Source: Myxococcales bacterium (GTDB taxonomy: Bacteria > Myxococcota_A > Polyangia > Haliangiales > Haliangiaceae). From it: a stretch of DNA of 64,000 nt. The notes beneath the pieces are model-generated. The model did not search any database. It saw only the letters and a list, made by a program, of their open reading frames with translations, and was not told where the DNA came from. Both the position numbers and the translations under genes were made by a program. Within the stretch, counting starts at the first letter, position 1; each line of letters opens with the position of its first letter. The stretch lies in NCBI GenBank assembly GCA_016707895.1, contig JADJGV010000037.1:62001-126000 (forward strand), read 5' to 3'. Below are positions 1 through 9,794 of the stretch, piece after piece.

Positions 1-1619
1 TGACCGCGACGGCCAGCGCCACGACGTCGGACTTCGCCGGCTGGAGCGGTGGCAGCTGCAGCGGCACGCTGACCACCTGCACCGTCACGATGGACACGGC
101 GCGGACCGTCACCGCGACGTTCACGCTCAAGACCTGGGTGCTGACCGTCGCCAAGACCGGGTTCGGCACCGGCACCGTCACGTCGACCGCGCCGGCCGGC
201 GCGATCAGCTGCGGCGGCGACTGCACCGAGACCGTCAACCACGGGGCGATGGTGACGCTGACCGCGACGCCGACCGCCGGCGACGTGTTCTTCGGCTGGT
301 CGGGCGGCGGCTGCTCGGGCGCTGGCGCGTGCACCACCACCGTCACCGCGGCCACCACGGTCACCGCCACCTTCGATCAGTGCAACCGCGCCCAGGCCGA
401 GGTCTGCGCCGAGGCCACCGAGACGTACACCCAGTGCTCGGCCACCGGCCAGCGCCTGCAGCAGCTGAGCTGCTCGATGGGCTGCGCGGTCGGCGTCGAG
501 AAGTGCCTCGAGATCAAGCCGAGCAACGACACCGCCACCAACGAGCTGTCGACCCTGCTCGACATGGCCGCGACCGCGCCGGCGATCGTGTGCCCGGCGG
601 CGACGACCTGCACGCTCAACACCAGCACCGGCGCGATGGCCGGCTTCCAGGGCACGCTGCCGCCACAGTCGTCGGTGGCCGGCGTCGGCCGCGTGGTGCG
701 CGGCGCCTCGATGAACATCCTGGGTACGCTGAAGATCACCGGCACCGCCGCGCCGGTGTTCTTGATCTACGGCACCGTCAGCATCGGCGGCACGATCGAC
801 GTGTCGGCGGACTTCCTGACCCGCGGCCCCGGCGCCCAGACCAGCGGCGCCTGCGTCGGCGGCGCGGGCTCGAGCGGCGGCAGCGGCGGCACGGTGTCGT
901 CGGGCGGCGGCGGCGCCGGCAACTGGGGCAGCGGCGCGAACGGCGGCTCGTCGACCGGGATCCCGGCCGGCCCGGCCGGCGCGGCGTACGGCGATCTCGA
1001 TCTGGTGCCGCTGCTCGGTGGCTGCACCGGCGGCTACACCTCGCAGTCGTCCGATCAGGTTGGCTTCGCCGACTCGTCGTCGGGCGGCGCCGGCGGTGGC
1101 GTGATCCAGATCGTCAGCCGCAGCAGCATCTCCATAACCTCGAGCGGTGTCATCAACGCCACCGGCGGTGGCGGTCAGTCGGGGACCACGCCGCTCGGCA
1201 GCTTCATCGGCGGCGGCGGCGGCGGCTCGGGCGGCGGCGTGCTGCTCGAGGCGCCGACGGTGTCGCTGGCCGCGAGCTCGATCGTCTCGACCAAGGGCGG
1301 CGGCGGCGCGTCCGCGGGCAACGGCGCCGCCGGCCACCATGGCAAGGACGGCGACTTCAACGGCCCCGGCGGGGCCGCGGCCCCCGGCGGGACCTCGACG
1401 GGCGCGGCCGGCGGCGCCGGCGGTCTCGAGACCTGTCCGGGCGCTGGCGCCGGGTGCCCGGTCTCCGGGACCTTCGGCGGCAGCGCCGACGCCGGCGGTG
1501 GCGGCGGATCGATCGGCATCGCCCGCTTCAACACGCGGGTGCCGCTGGTGCAGGACGGCATGGCGGTCGTCCGCACCAAGTTCTCGACCGGCACGATCGC
1601 CACCCGGCAGTTCCCGTAG
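1..1619 (+). CDS. Surface/secreted protein with InlB-type repeats and Gly-rich domain (5' partial)
   Basis: The reading frame is open from the left edge, so the N-terminus and any signal peptide lie outside. At least two repeats of the divergent InlB B-repeat kind (TLTATPTAGDVFFGWSGG, then a Cys pair, then VTATF) fill the first 125 or so residues. A Cys-rich linker follows (NRAQAEVCAEATETYTQC). The C-terminal half is very Gly/Ser-rich with IDVSAD and INATGGG strands, as in beta-helical surface proteins. The repeats suggest a protein exposed outside the cell, possibly an adhesin or matrix protein; that is inference. No catalytic motif is visible. It ends at TAG and the next gene starts 92 bases later on the same strand. 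The InlB-like repeat also occurs in the TonB-like protein at 30553. Confidence 0.8.
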   Translation, partial: TATASATTSDFAGWSGGSCSGTLTTCTVTMDTARTVTATFTLKTWVLTVAKTGFGTGTVTSTAPAGAISCGGDCTETVNHGAMVTLTATPTAGDVFFGWSGGGCSGAGACTTTVTAATTVTATFDQCNRAQAEVCAEATETYTQCSATGQRLQQLSCSMGCAVGVEKCLEIKPSNDTATNELSTLLDMAATAPAIVCPAATTCTLNTSTGAMAGFQGTLPPQSSVAGVGRVVRGASMNILGTLKITGTAAPVFLIYGTVSIGGTIDVSADFLTRGPGAQTSGACVGGAGSSGGSGGTVSSGGGGAGNWGSGANGGSSTGIPAGPAGAAYGDLDLVPLLGGCTGGYTSQSSDQVGFADSSSGGAGGGVIQIVSRSSISITSSGVINATGGGGQSGTTPLGSFIGGGGGGSGGGVLLEAPTVSLAASSIVSTKGGGGASAGNGAAGHHGKDGDFNGPGGAAAPGGTSTGAAGGAGGLETCPGAGAGCPVSGTFGGSADAGGGGGSIGIARFNTRVPLVQDGMAVVRTKFSTGTIATRQFP

Positions 1620-1711
1620 CGCGGCGTCGCCGGCACCGCTCAGGATTCCTGACGATCCGCTCGAGGAAAACGAGCTGGTCCAGGCGACGCGCGGCGCCTA
1701 GCGTGTGCGCC

Positions 1712-2860
1712 ATGAGCCGCACCGCCACCGCCCTCTTGAGCGGCGTCCTGTACGCCTGCGTGAGTCCACCGCCCGCCGCGCCCGATGCGGCGCTCGACGC
1801 GGCGTCGCGCGACGCGGTCGAGCCGGTCGACGCCGCCGCGGCGCCCGACGCGCCCGGCCCGGCGGCGTGGTGCCTGCCAACCACCATCGACGCGAGCGAC
1901 GCCGGCGCCGTCAACCAGATCTTGGTGGGCCGTTCGGGACCGATGGTGGTCTACCAGATGACGCCGGCCTCGCGGCGGAGCGAGCTGCGCCTGGCCACCG
2001 CCCACGCAGGCGGCTGGCAGGTCGAGACCCTGGCCGTCGGCACCGACACCGGCATGGCGTCTCGGCTCGACGCGGTCAGCGACGGTGATCTCTGGGTCGC
2101 GTACGCCGGTTCCGATGGCCTGGTGCAGCTAGCCCACCGGGCCGAGGCCGGCGCGTGGACGACGACCACGGTGCCGATCCCGCGCGATCATCTCGGCGTG
2201 AACGGGGTCGCGCTCGTCGTGCACGAGGGCGTGCCGGCCGTGGCGGTCGTCAGCTCCTGGCCCGAGCGCCACCTGTCGCTGTGGCGGTGGGGCAGCGCGG
2301 GCGTCGAAGCGGTCGCGGCGGGGCCGGTGACCGGCGTCGACCTGGCGACGACGTCCGATGGGGAGCTCGCGATCGCCTACACGACCGAACGCGAGGTCGC
2401 GGTGGCCCGCCCCGGCGAGGCCGGCTGGTCCATCACCCGCATCCCGGCGGCCGATGCCCTCAGGCCGGCGCTCACCGCCACCGCGCGGGGCCTGTGGCTC
2501 GCGTTCGATCGGCTGCCGGTCGACGGCGTGCACTCCACGACGATCGTCGAGCTCGGTCCGGACGGCGTCGTCGCGCAGCTGGAGCGCCCGGGCCTCTCGG
2601 GGCTCGGCTTCGCCGTCACGGCGGCCGATCCGCCGGCGCTGCTGGTGCGCGGCGCCCGGAGCCGCGGCGGCGCCGGGATCGTGCGCGCCGGCACGGCGGT
2701 CGGAGCGCCCGAGTGGATCACGCCCGCGTTCGTCACCGCCGCGAGCATGGTCGGCGACGCCGCGGGCGGCGAGCACGTCGCGCTTCACAACTGGAACGTC
2801 GGGGTGCTCGGGTATACACAGCACACCTGCGGCGGTTCGTCGCCGCCCGCGGTACGCTGA
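1712..2860 (+). CDS. Putative lipoprotein of unknown function, beta-propeller-like
   Basis: Encodes 382 residues. The N-terminus is a short signal peptide ending in LYAC, a weak lipobox, followed by a linker rich in Asp and Ala (APDAALDAASRDAVEPVD) of a kind seen in other lipoproteins here. The rest has repeated short strands such as SDGDLWVAYAG, DGELAIAYTT and ARGLWLAFDR at roughly regular intervals, suggesting a beta-propeller with 5 to 7 blades. No enzymatic motif is seen. The ATG was chosen because it begins the signal peptide; the open frame extends further upstream but in unrelated composition. The next lipoprotein gene starts 4 bases after its stop, so the two are probably one transcript. 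Confidence 0.75.
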   Translation: MSRTATALLSGVLYACVSPPPAAPDAALDAASRDAVEPVDAAAAPDAPGPAAWCLPTTIDASDAGAVNQILVGRSGPMVVYQMTPASRRSELRLATAHAGGWQVETLAVGTDTGMASRLDAVSDGDLWVAYAGSDGLVQLAHRAEAGAWTTTTVPIPRDHLGVNGVALVVHEGVPAVAVVSSWPERHLSLWRWGSAGVEAVAAGPVTGVDLATTSDGELAIAYTTEREVAVARPGEAGWSITRIPAADALRPALTATARGLWLAFDRLPVDGVHSTTIVELGPDGVVAQLERPGLSGLGFAVTAADPPALLVRGARSRGGAGIVRAGTAVGAPEWITPAFVTAASMVGDAAGGEHVALHNWNVGVLGYTQHTCGGSSPPAVR

Positions 2861-2864
2861 TGCG

Positions 2865-3581
2865 ATGTCCCGCCGTGCGCTGCTGCTGTCGCTCGTGATC
2901 GCCGCTGCTTGCGGGGACGATCGTCCGGTCCCGGGCGCCGACGGGCCGCCGGGCGTCGACGCGGCGGTCAGCATCCGCGGGGCGCGCTACTGCGAGGTGC
3001 TGCCGGTGTTCATCACCGGCGATCAGGTCGAGGCCCAGGTGTGGGGGACGCAGGGGCTGAGCGACTGCCCGGCGGCGGCGTGGGCCGCGCTCGACCCGTC
3101 GGCCATCCAGCAGCAGCTCGGCGCGGTCATGGTGGTGATGAACGGCCCGCGCCACTGGGTGATCGACGGCGCCGTGGCGTTCACGCTGCCGACCGCCGAG
3201 CACCGCATGTTCGGCGACCTCGAGATGCAGCTGCTGGCCACGGTGCGCTTCCCGATCAGCCAGCTCGGCAACGCGCCGTACACGACGCGCACCGTGGCCC
3301 GTGACACCTCGTTCACCTTCTTCGCCGGCGCCGAGATCTACGAGCTGATCGCCCCCGACGGCGCGATCTACGTGATGCAGTCGTACGCGCAGATCGTCGA
3401 CCCGGCGCTGACCGAGGCGGCGCTGCCCGGCCTCGGCGCCCGGCTGGCGCCCCCGGCCGGCTGGCGCTACCAGGTGCGCACGCTGGCCGCGCCGCTCGAG
3501 GTCCGGGCGGCCGGGACCGCGACCGTCGTCCAGGACGAGCTGCAGAACACCTACCAGCGCCGCGTCGCCGCCGGCGGGTGA
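2865..3581 (+). CDS. Putative lipoprotein of unknown function
   Basis: Encodes 238 residues with a clear lipoprotein signal: MSRRALLLSLVIAAAC places the lipidated Cys at position 16, followed by a short polar linker. I do not recognise the mature domain. It contains a hydrophobic central segment (QQQLGAVMVVMNGPRHWVIDG), alternating beta-like stretches, and only two or three Cys after the lipid site. A possible periplasmic or outer-membrane binding role is a guess. It follows the previous lipoprotein gene with a 4-base gap. Immediately downstream lies an array of TGTCC/GGACA palindromes that more likely belongs to the next gene. Confidence 0.75.
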   Translation: MSRRALLLSLVIAAACGDDRPVPGADGPPGVDAAVSIRGARYCEVLPVFITGDQVEAQVWGTQGLSDCPAAAWAALDPSAIQQQLGAVMVVMNGPRHWVIDGAVAFTLPTAEHRMFGDLEMQLLATVRFPISQLGNAPYTTRTVARDTSFTFFAGAEIYELIAPDGAIYVMQSYAQIVDPALTEAALPGLGARLAPPAGWRYQVRTLAAPLEVRAAGTATVVQDELQNTYQRRVAAGG

Positions 3582-3590
3582 GCCGGCGGG

Positions 3591-3671
3591 TGTCCGGGCC
3601 CGGACAGCGGCGCGTGTCCGGTGTCCGGCCGGTTTTGTCCGAGACCCGGACAAATCCGGCCACTCCGGACA
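3591..3671. promoter_or_regulatory. Cluster of TGTCC/GGACA palindromic sites (putative operator or enhancer array)
   Basis: Within 81 bases there is a perfect 16-base palindrome TGTCCGGGCCCGGACA (3591-3606), two head-to-tail TGTCCGG copies (3615-3628), a second inverted repeat with 8-base arms TTTGTCCG and CGGACAAA around a 5-base spacer (3634-3654), and a final TCCGGACA (3664-3671). This density of one motif, just upstream of a sigma-54-type activator gene, is what a cooperative binding site for a dimeric regulator looks like. Which protein binds is not shown by the sequence. Confidence 0.6.
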
Positions 3672-3701
3672 GCGTGCGACGTGATCCCGCAGGGTTGGGC
3701 T

Positions 3702-3717
3702 TGGCATCGAGCGTGCT
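3702..3717 (+). promoter_or_regulatory. Possible sigma-54 (-24/-12) promoter
   Basis: TTGGCATCGAGCGTGCTTT carries GG at 3703-3704 and GC at 3715-3716 with exactly ten bases between them, the hallmark spacing of sigma-54 promoters. Transcription would then start near 3728. That is too close to the ATG at 3731 for a normal leader and would favour initiation at the in-frame ATG 3812. The GAGG just before 3731 argues the other way, so this is a candidate only. Confidence 0.4.
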
Positions 3718-3730
3718 TTGAGGCCGCCCC

Positions 3731-5169
3731 ATGATGCTGCTGGAGGGAATCGTGGGCGGCCGGGCGGTCTACACGCAACCGCCGCTCGGGGTGGTCGATA
3801 GCGCGGGGGAGATGAAAGTCGAGCCGCGCAACGGGAGTCCGGTGACGCAGTCGGGGCCGACGCCCCGGCGAGGGTTCGGGCGGGTGGCGGCGCTGCGGGA
3901 TGCGCGCAGCGGCGCCGAGATCCCATTGATCGACGACCGCCGCTACGTGGTCGGGAAGGGCGAGAGCTGCGACATCGCGCTGGTCGATCCGTGCGTGTCG
4001 CGGGTGCACTGCGTGCTCGAGCGCCGGGGCGGGGTGTGGTTCGTGCGCGACTCCGGCAGCCGCAACGGCACGTTCATCAACGACCGGCGCATCGAGAGCG
4101 CCGAGCTGACGCCCGGGACGGTGCTCACCGTCGGGCTGACCAACCTGGTCGCGCTCGGGCCGCCGACCCGGGTCCGCACCGGCTTCGACCGGTTGCTCGG
4201 CCGCGACCCGACCTTGCGCGGCGCGGTCGAGCTGGCGTCGCGCGCGGCCGGCACCGACTGCAGCGTGCTGATCCTCGGCGAGACCGGCACCGGCAAGGAG
4301 GTGGTGGCGCAGGCGATCCACGAGACGTCGCGGCGGGCCGCCGGGCCGTTCGTCGCGCTCAACTGCGGCGCCATCCCGCGCGAGCTGATCGGCTCCGAGC
4401 TGTTCGGCCACGAGCGCGGGGCGTTCACCGGCGCGGTCGGCGACCGGGCGGGCGTGTTCGTCCAGGCCACCGCGGCACCCTGTTCCTCGACGAGCTCGGC
4501 GAGCTGCCGCTCGAGCAGCAGCCGCACCTGCTGCGCGCGCTCGAGACCCGCCGGGTGCGGCCGGTCGGCGGCGTCGGCGAGCTGGCCTGCGACGCCCGGG
4601 TCATCGCCGCGACCAACCGCGATGGCGGGCTGGGCACCGAGCGCGGCGCGCTGCGGGTCGATCTGTTCCACCGCCTGGCGACCGTGGTGGTGCGGCTGCC
4701 GCCGCTGCGCGCGCGCCCCGGCGATCTCGACGAGCTGGTCGGGGCGTTCCTCGAGGAGCTGGGCCGCGAGCACGGGCCGCGGCGGATGTCGCCGAGCGCG
4801 CGCCGCGCGATCCGCGAGCACACCTGGCCGGGCAACGTGCGCGAGCTGCGCCAGGCGGTGCTGCGGGCGGTGACGTTCTCGACCGACGTGATCGAGGCCG
4901 AGCACCTGTTCCCGACCGCCTGGCGCCAGCCGATCGATCCGCACATCGCGCCGATCGGCCCCGGCCTGGTGCCGCCGGCGGCGTCGATGTCGCTGGCGAG
5001 CGCGTCGCTGGCCGGCTACGAGGCGATGGTCAAGGACGCCATGGTCGAGGCGCTGCAGCGCTACGGGTCGCTGCGCTCGGCCGCCGACTCGATGGGCATG
5101 GCCAAGTCGACCTTCGCCGACCGCGCCCGCCGCCTGGGCGTCCCGCTGCCGTTCCGTGGCCGGCGCTAG
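3731..5169 (+). pseudogene. FHA-domain sigma-54 activator, broken by a one-base frameshift
   Basis: The two halves of one enhancer-binding protein lie in different frames. The first frame (3731 to about 4471) gives an FHA domain (GKGESCDIALVDPCVSRVHC, then GSRNGTF) and the start of the AAA+ domain with Walker A GETGTGKE and the sigma-54 contact loop GAFTGA. The second frame continues from GTLFLDELGELPL through AATNRD, the arginine-finger region, WPGNVREL and a C-terminal helix-turn-helix ending at 5169. Inserting one G near 4471 restores TGGTLFLDEL, so one base is missing there by mutation or sequencing error. The whole protein would be about 480 residues. It has no receiver domain: the FHA domain suggests control by Ser/Thr phosphorylation. 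GAGG sits 7 bases before the ATG at 3731; ATG 3812 is an alternative start. Confidence 0.8.
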
Positions 5170-5191
5170 CCGAGCGCCAGCGCGGCTCGCC

Positions 5192-7930
<2,739 letters not shown>

Positions 7931-7947
7931 GGCGGCGGACTCTAGCA

Positions 7948-8160
7948 CTCGATCCACCGGACCGGCTGCGGGGCCCATGGGCTTCGTTGCCGGTCCCCCC
8001 GAGCCCTGGTGCTTGGTCCACCGGACCGGCTGCGGGGCCCATGGGCTTCGTTGCCGGTCCCCCCCGAGGGCCTCACGTACGGACGTACGCTCGGCCTCGG
8101 GGCCCCACCGTCGCCTTGCCCCTGGGCCTCCTCGCGCGGTCCAGCTAGATCACCACCACC
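7948..8160. repeat. Dispersed hairpin repeat, copy A (short unit plus full unit)
   Basis: A full unit (8017-8160) matches 52338-52481 almost base for base over about 144 bases. A shorter unit (7948-8000) precedes it, as also happens in the second locus. Each unit begins with arms GGACCGGC and GCCGGTCC (7959-7966 with 7989-7996, and 8023-8030 with 8053-8060), and encloses a palindrome GCCCATGGGC. The full unit adds a GTACGGACGTAC segment and a conserved tail. It lies between the acnA start and the 3' side of the gene at 8352. No coding signal is convincing here. From 8161 to 8302 I see nothing beyond low-complexity GC-rich sequence. Confidence 0.8.
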
Positions 8161-8302
8161 AGACGCACGAGCGCAGCTCGAGCAAACGCGCGATTCGCAG
8201 TTCAAGCAAGCGCACGATCGCAGCGCGCGCTTGGCGTCACGTCGATCGCTGCGTACGGGCGCCGAGCCTCCGCGCCACGCTCCGGGCCGTTTTGGGTGGG
8301 GG

Positions 8303-8343
8303 CCCCGGCGAATGCCGGGGGAGGGTTTTTGCGAAAAACCCTC
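8303..8343 (-). terminator. Double-hairpin gene-end element 1
   Basis: Read from the minus strand, 8 bases after the stop codon of the gene at 8352: a hairpin with 10-base perfect arms (8321-8330 with 8334-8343, GAGGGTTTTT and its complement, 3-base loop), then a second hairpin with 7-base arms (8303-8309 with 8314-8320). The same two-hairpin plan is found at 13470, 19300 and 63624. The stem has T and A runs but no long T tail, so its role as a terminator is inferred. Confidence 0.6.
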
Positions 8344-8351
8344 TCTCTATC

Positions 8352-8957
8352 TCAGCTCCAGCCGGCCCAGTAGAAGATGATCGCGTTGAACTTGTAGTCG
8401 CGGTGGGCCGACTCGAGGATCGGCGGGACGGCGACCTTGTCGCGGGCGCCGTTGGCGACGCCGGGCCACGGGTCGACCATGACCAGCTGCTCGTCGGCGC
8501 CCGGCTCGAGGCGATCGACCGAGACCGCGACGGCGTGCATGACGTCCTCGCTCTCGGCCGGGTGCAGCTTGCGGAAGTTGGTGGGGATGAGCGCGCCGCG
8601 GAAGCCGCGGCCCTCCTTGACCCACTCGAGGATCGTCGGCGTGGGCTCGGCGACGCGACGCGCGTTCAGCCGGTAGCCCATGTCCTGCAGGTCGCCGACC
8701 TTGGCCCCGAACCAGCGCTGGACCGCGTCGATCGAGCCGCCGGCCACGGCGTGGTTCGACAGCTCGAAGAACACGTACTCCTGGATGCCGGGCGCGTAGG
8801 CGCCGGCCCGGTACGCGATGCGGCGCAGCAGGTACGCCGCCGCCGACCCAGCGCACTGCGACTGGGTGTGGAACACCGGGATCGCGACGCGCGAGTCCTG
8901 AGGCCGCTCGAGGACCACGTCGTCATCACCCGGGGAACGGAGCCGCGACTCGGCCAT
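8352..8957 (-). CDS. Papain-like cysteine peptidase-fold protein, family unknown
   Basis: Encodes 201 residues without signal peptide. The motif QSQCAGSAAAYLLRR (Cys35), MHAVAVSVDRL (His141) and MVDPWPG (Asp162) follow the Cys-His-Asp order of papain-fold peptidases such as C39 and transglutaminase-like families. I cannot assign a named family and no ABC-transporter or bacteriocin neighbour is present, so a bacteriocin-processing role has no support. Start: the ATG at 8957 gives a protein beginning MAESRLRSPG; the open frame continues upstream into the TetR gene region on the other strand and is not credible there. It stands alone, divergent from the TetR gene and followed by a double hairpin. 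Confidence 0.65.
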   Translation of the reverse strand: MAESRLRSPGDDDVVLERPQDSRVAIPVFHTQSQCAGSAAAYLLRRIAYRAGAYAPGIQEYVFFELSNHAVAGGSIDAVQRWFGAKVGDLQDMGYRLNARRVAEPTPTILEWVKEGRGFRGALIPTNFRKLHPAESEDVMHAVAVSVDRLEPGADEQLVMVDPWPGVANGARDKVAVPPILESAHRDYKFNAIIFYWAGWS

Positions 8958-9113
8958 TGGCGCTCGGAGGTTACACGAACCGGCTGCGAGAGATACGGAC
9001 CCGGCGCCAGGAAATCCCTGGCAGAACCGCGGCCGCTGGACGCCGGGAATCCGGCACAAGGAATACGAGCGGCGCGCGCGCGACCTTCCTCCGGAGCGCC
9101 GTCCGATCGTTCC

Positions 9114-9155
9114 TTGACAACGTGTCAGACAATGAATAGGCTGACGAACTGTCAG
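9114..9155 (+). promoter_or_regulatory. Promoter with two palindromic operators for the TetR gene
   Basis: A TTGACA -35 box (9114-9119) and TAGGCT (9137-9142) are separated by 17 bases. Two related palindromes overlap them: TGACAACGTGTCA (9115-9127) on the -35 box and CTGACGAACTGTCAG (9141-9155) just after the -10 box. Their centres are about 27 bases apart. The arrangement is typical for a self-repressing TetR-family regulator, with the downstream ATG at 9159. Confidence 0.65.
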
Positions 9156-9158
9156 CTT

Positions 9159-9794
9159 ATGGCTCGGACCTTCGACGCGGCTCGCCGCACGGCCCTGGTG
9201 GCGCAGACCCTCGAGCTCTTGCGCACGCGGCGGCGCGGGCGGCTGACGATGAGCGAGCTCGCCAGCGAGCTCGGGGTCAAGCGGCCGACCCTGTACTTCT
9301 ACTTCCGCGACCTGTCGGGGCTGCTGCTGGCCGCGGTCGAGGAGGTCTACCGGGCGTACGCGGTGCACGTCGCCGCGCGGCTGGCGCCGATCGATCACCC
9401 GATCGAGGCGCTGGGCGAGCTGGCGCGGGCCACCGTCGCGTACCAGCGCGAGCGGCGCGACCTGGTGATCCTGCTGTTCCAGCTGTGGGCCGCGGGCGAC
9501 GCCGACCCCGAGCTCCTGCTCGCGCGCAGCCGCGCGGCGGGGCAGGTGCTGCGCGCCGATCTGGTGGCGCGGCTGCGCGCCGGCGTCGACAAGGGCGTGG
9601 TCGCGCCGTGCGACCCCGAGCGCACGGTCGACCTGGTGCTGACCGTGCTCGACGGGACGATCGTCGCCGCGGTCACCGGCAGCGGCGCGCCGGCCGTCGC
9701 CGTCGAAGAGCTCTGGCGCCAGGTGCTGGCGCCGCTGATCGTCAACCCGTCGGCCCGCCGTCGCGCGCGTCGATCGACCCGAGGTGCGTCATGA
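9159..9794 (+). CDS. TetR-family transcriptional regulator
   Basis: Encodes 211 residues. The N-terminal helix-turn-helix is clear (LTMSELASELGVKRPTLYFYFRDLSGLLLAAVEE), followed by an all-helical ligand domain ending in a basic tail. The start at 9159 leaves the second operator palindrome just upstream; the in-frame ATG at 9132 would overlap the promoter -10 region and is less likely. Its stop overlaps the next gene's start by 4 bases (ATGA), so regulator and acyltransferase-like gene are translationally coupled. Family knowledge suggests it represses its own operon until a small ligand binds, perhaps the substrate or product of the next enzyme; that link is inference. Confidence 0.9.
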   Translation: MARTFDAARRTALVAQTLELLRTRRRGRLTMSELASELGVKRPTLYFYFRDLSGLLLAAVEEVYRAYAVHVAARLAPIDHPIEALGELARATVAYQRERRDLVILLFQLWAAGDADPELLLARSRAAGQVLRADLVARLRAGVDKGVVAPCDPERTVDLVLTVLDGTIVAAVTGSGAPAVAVEELWRQVLAPLIVNPSARRRARRSTRGAS

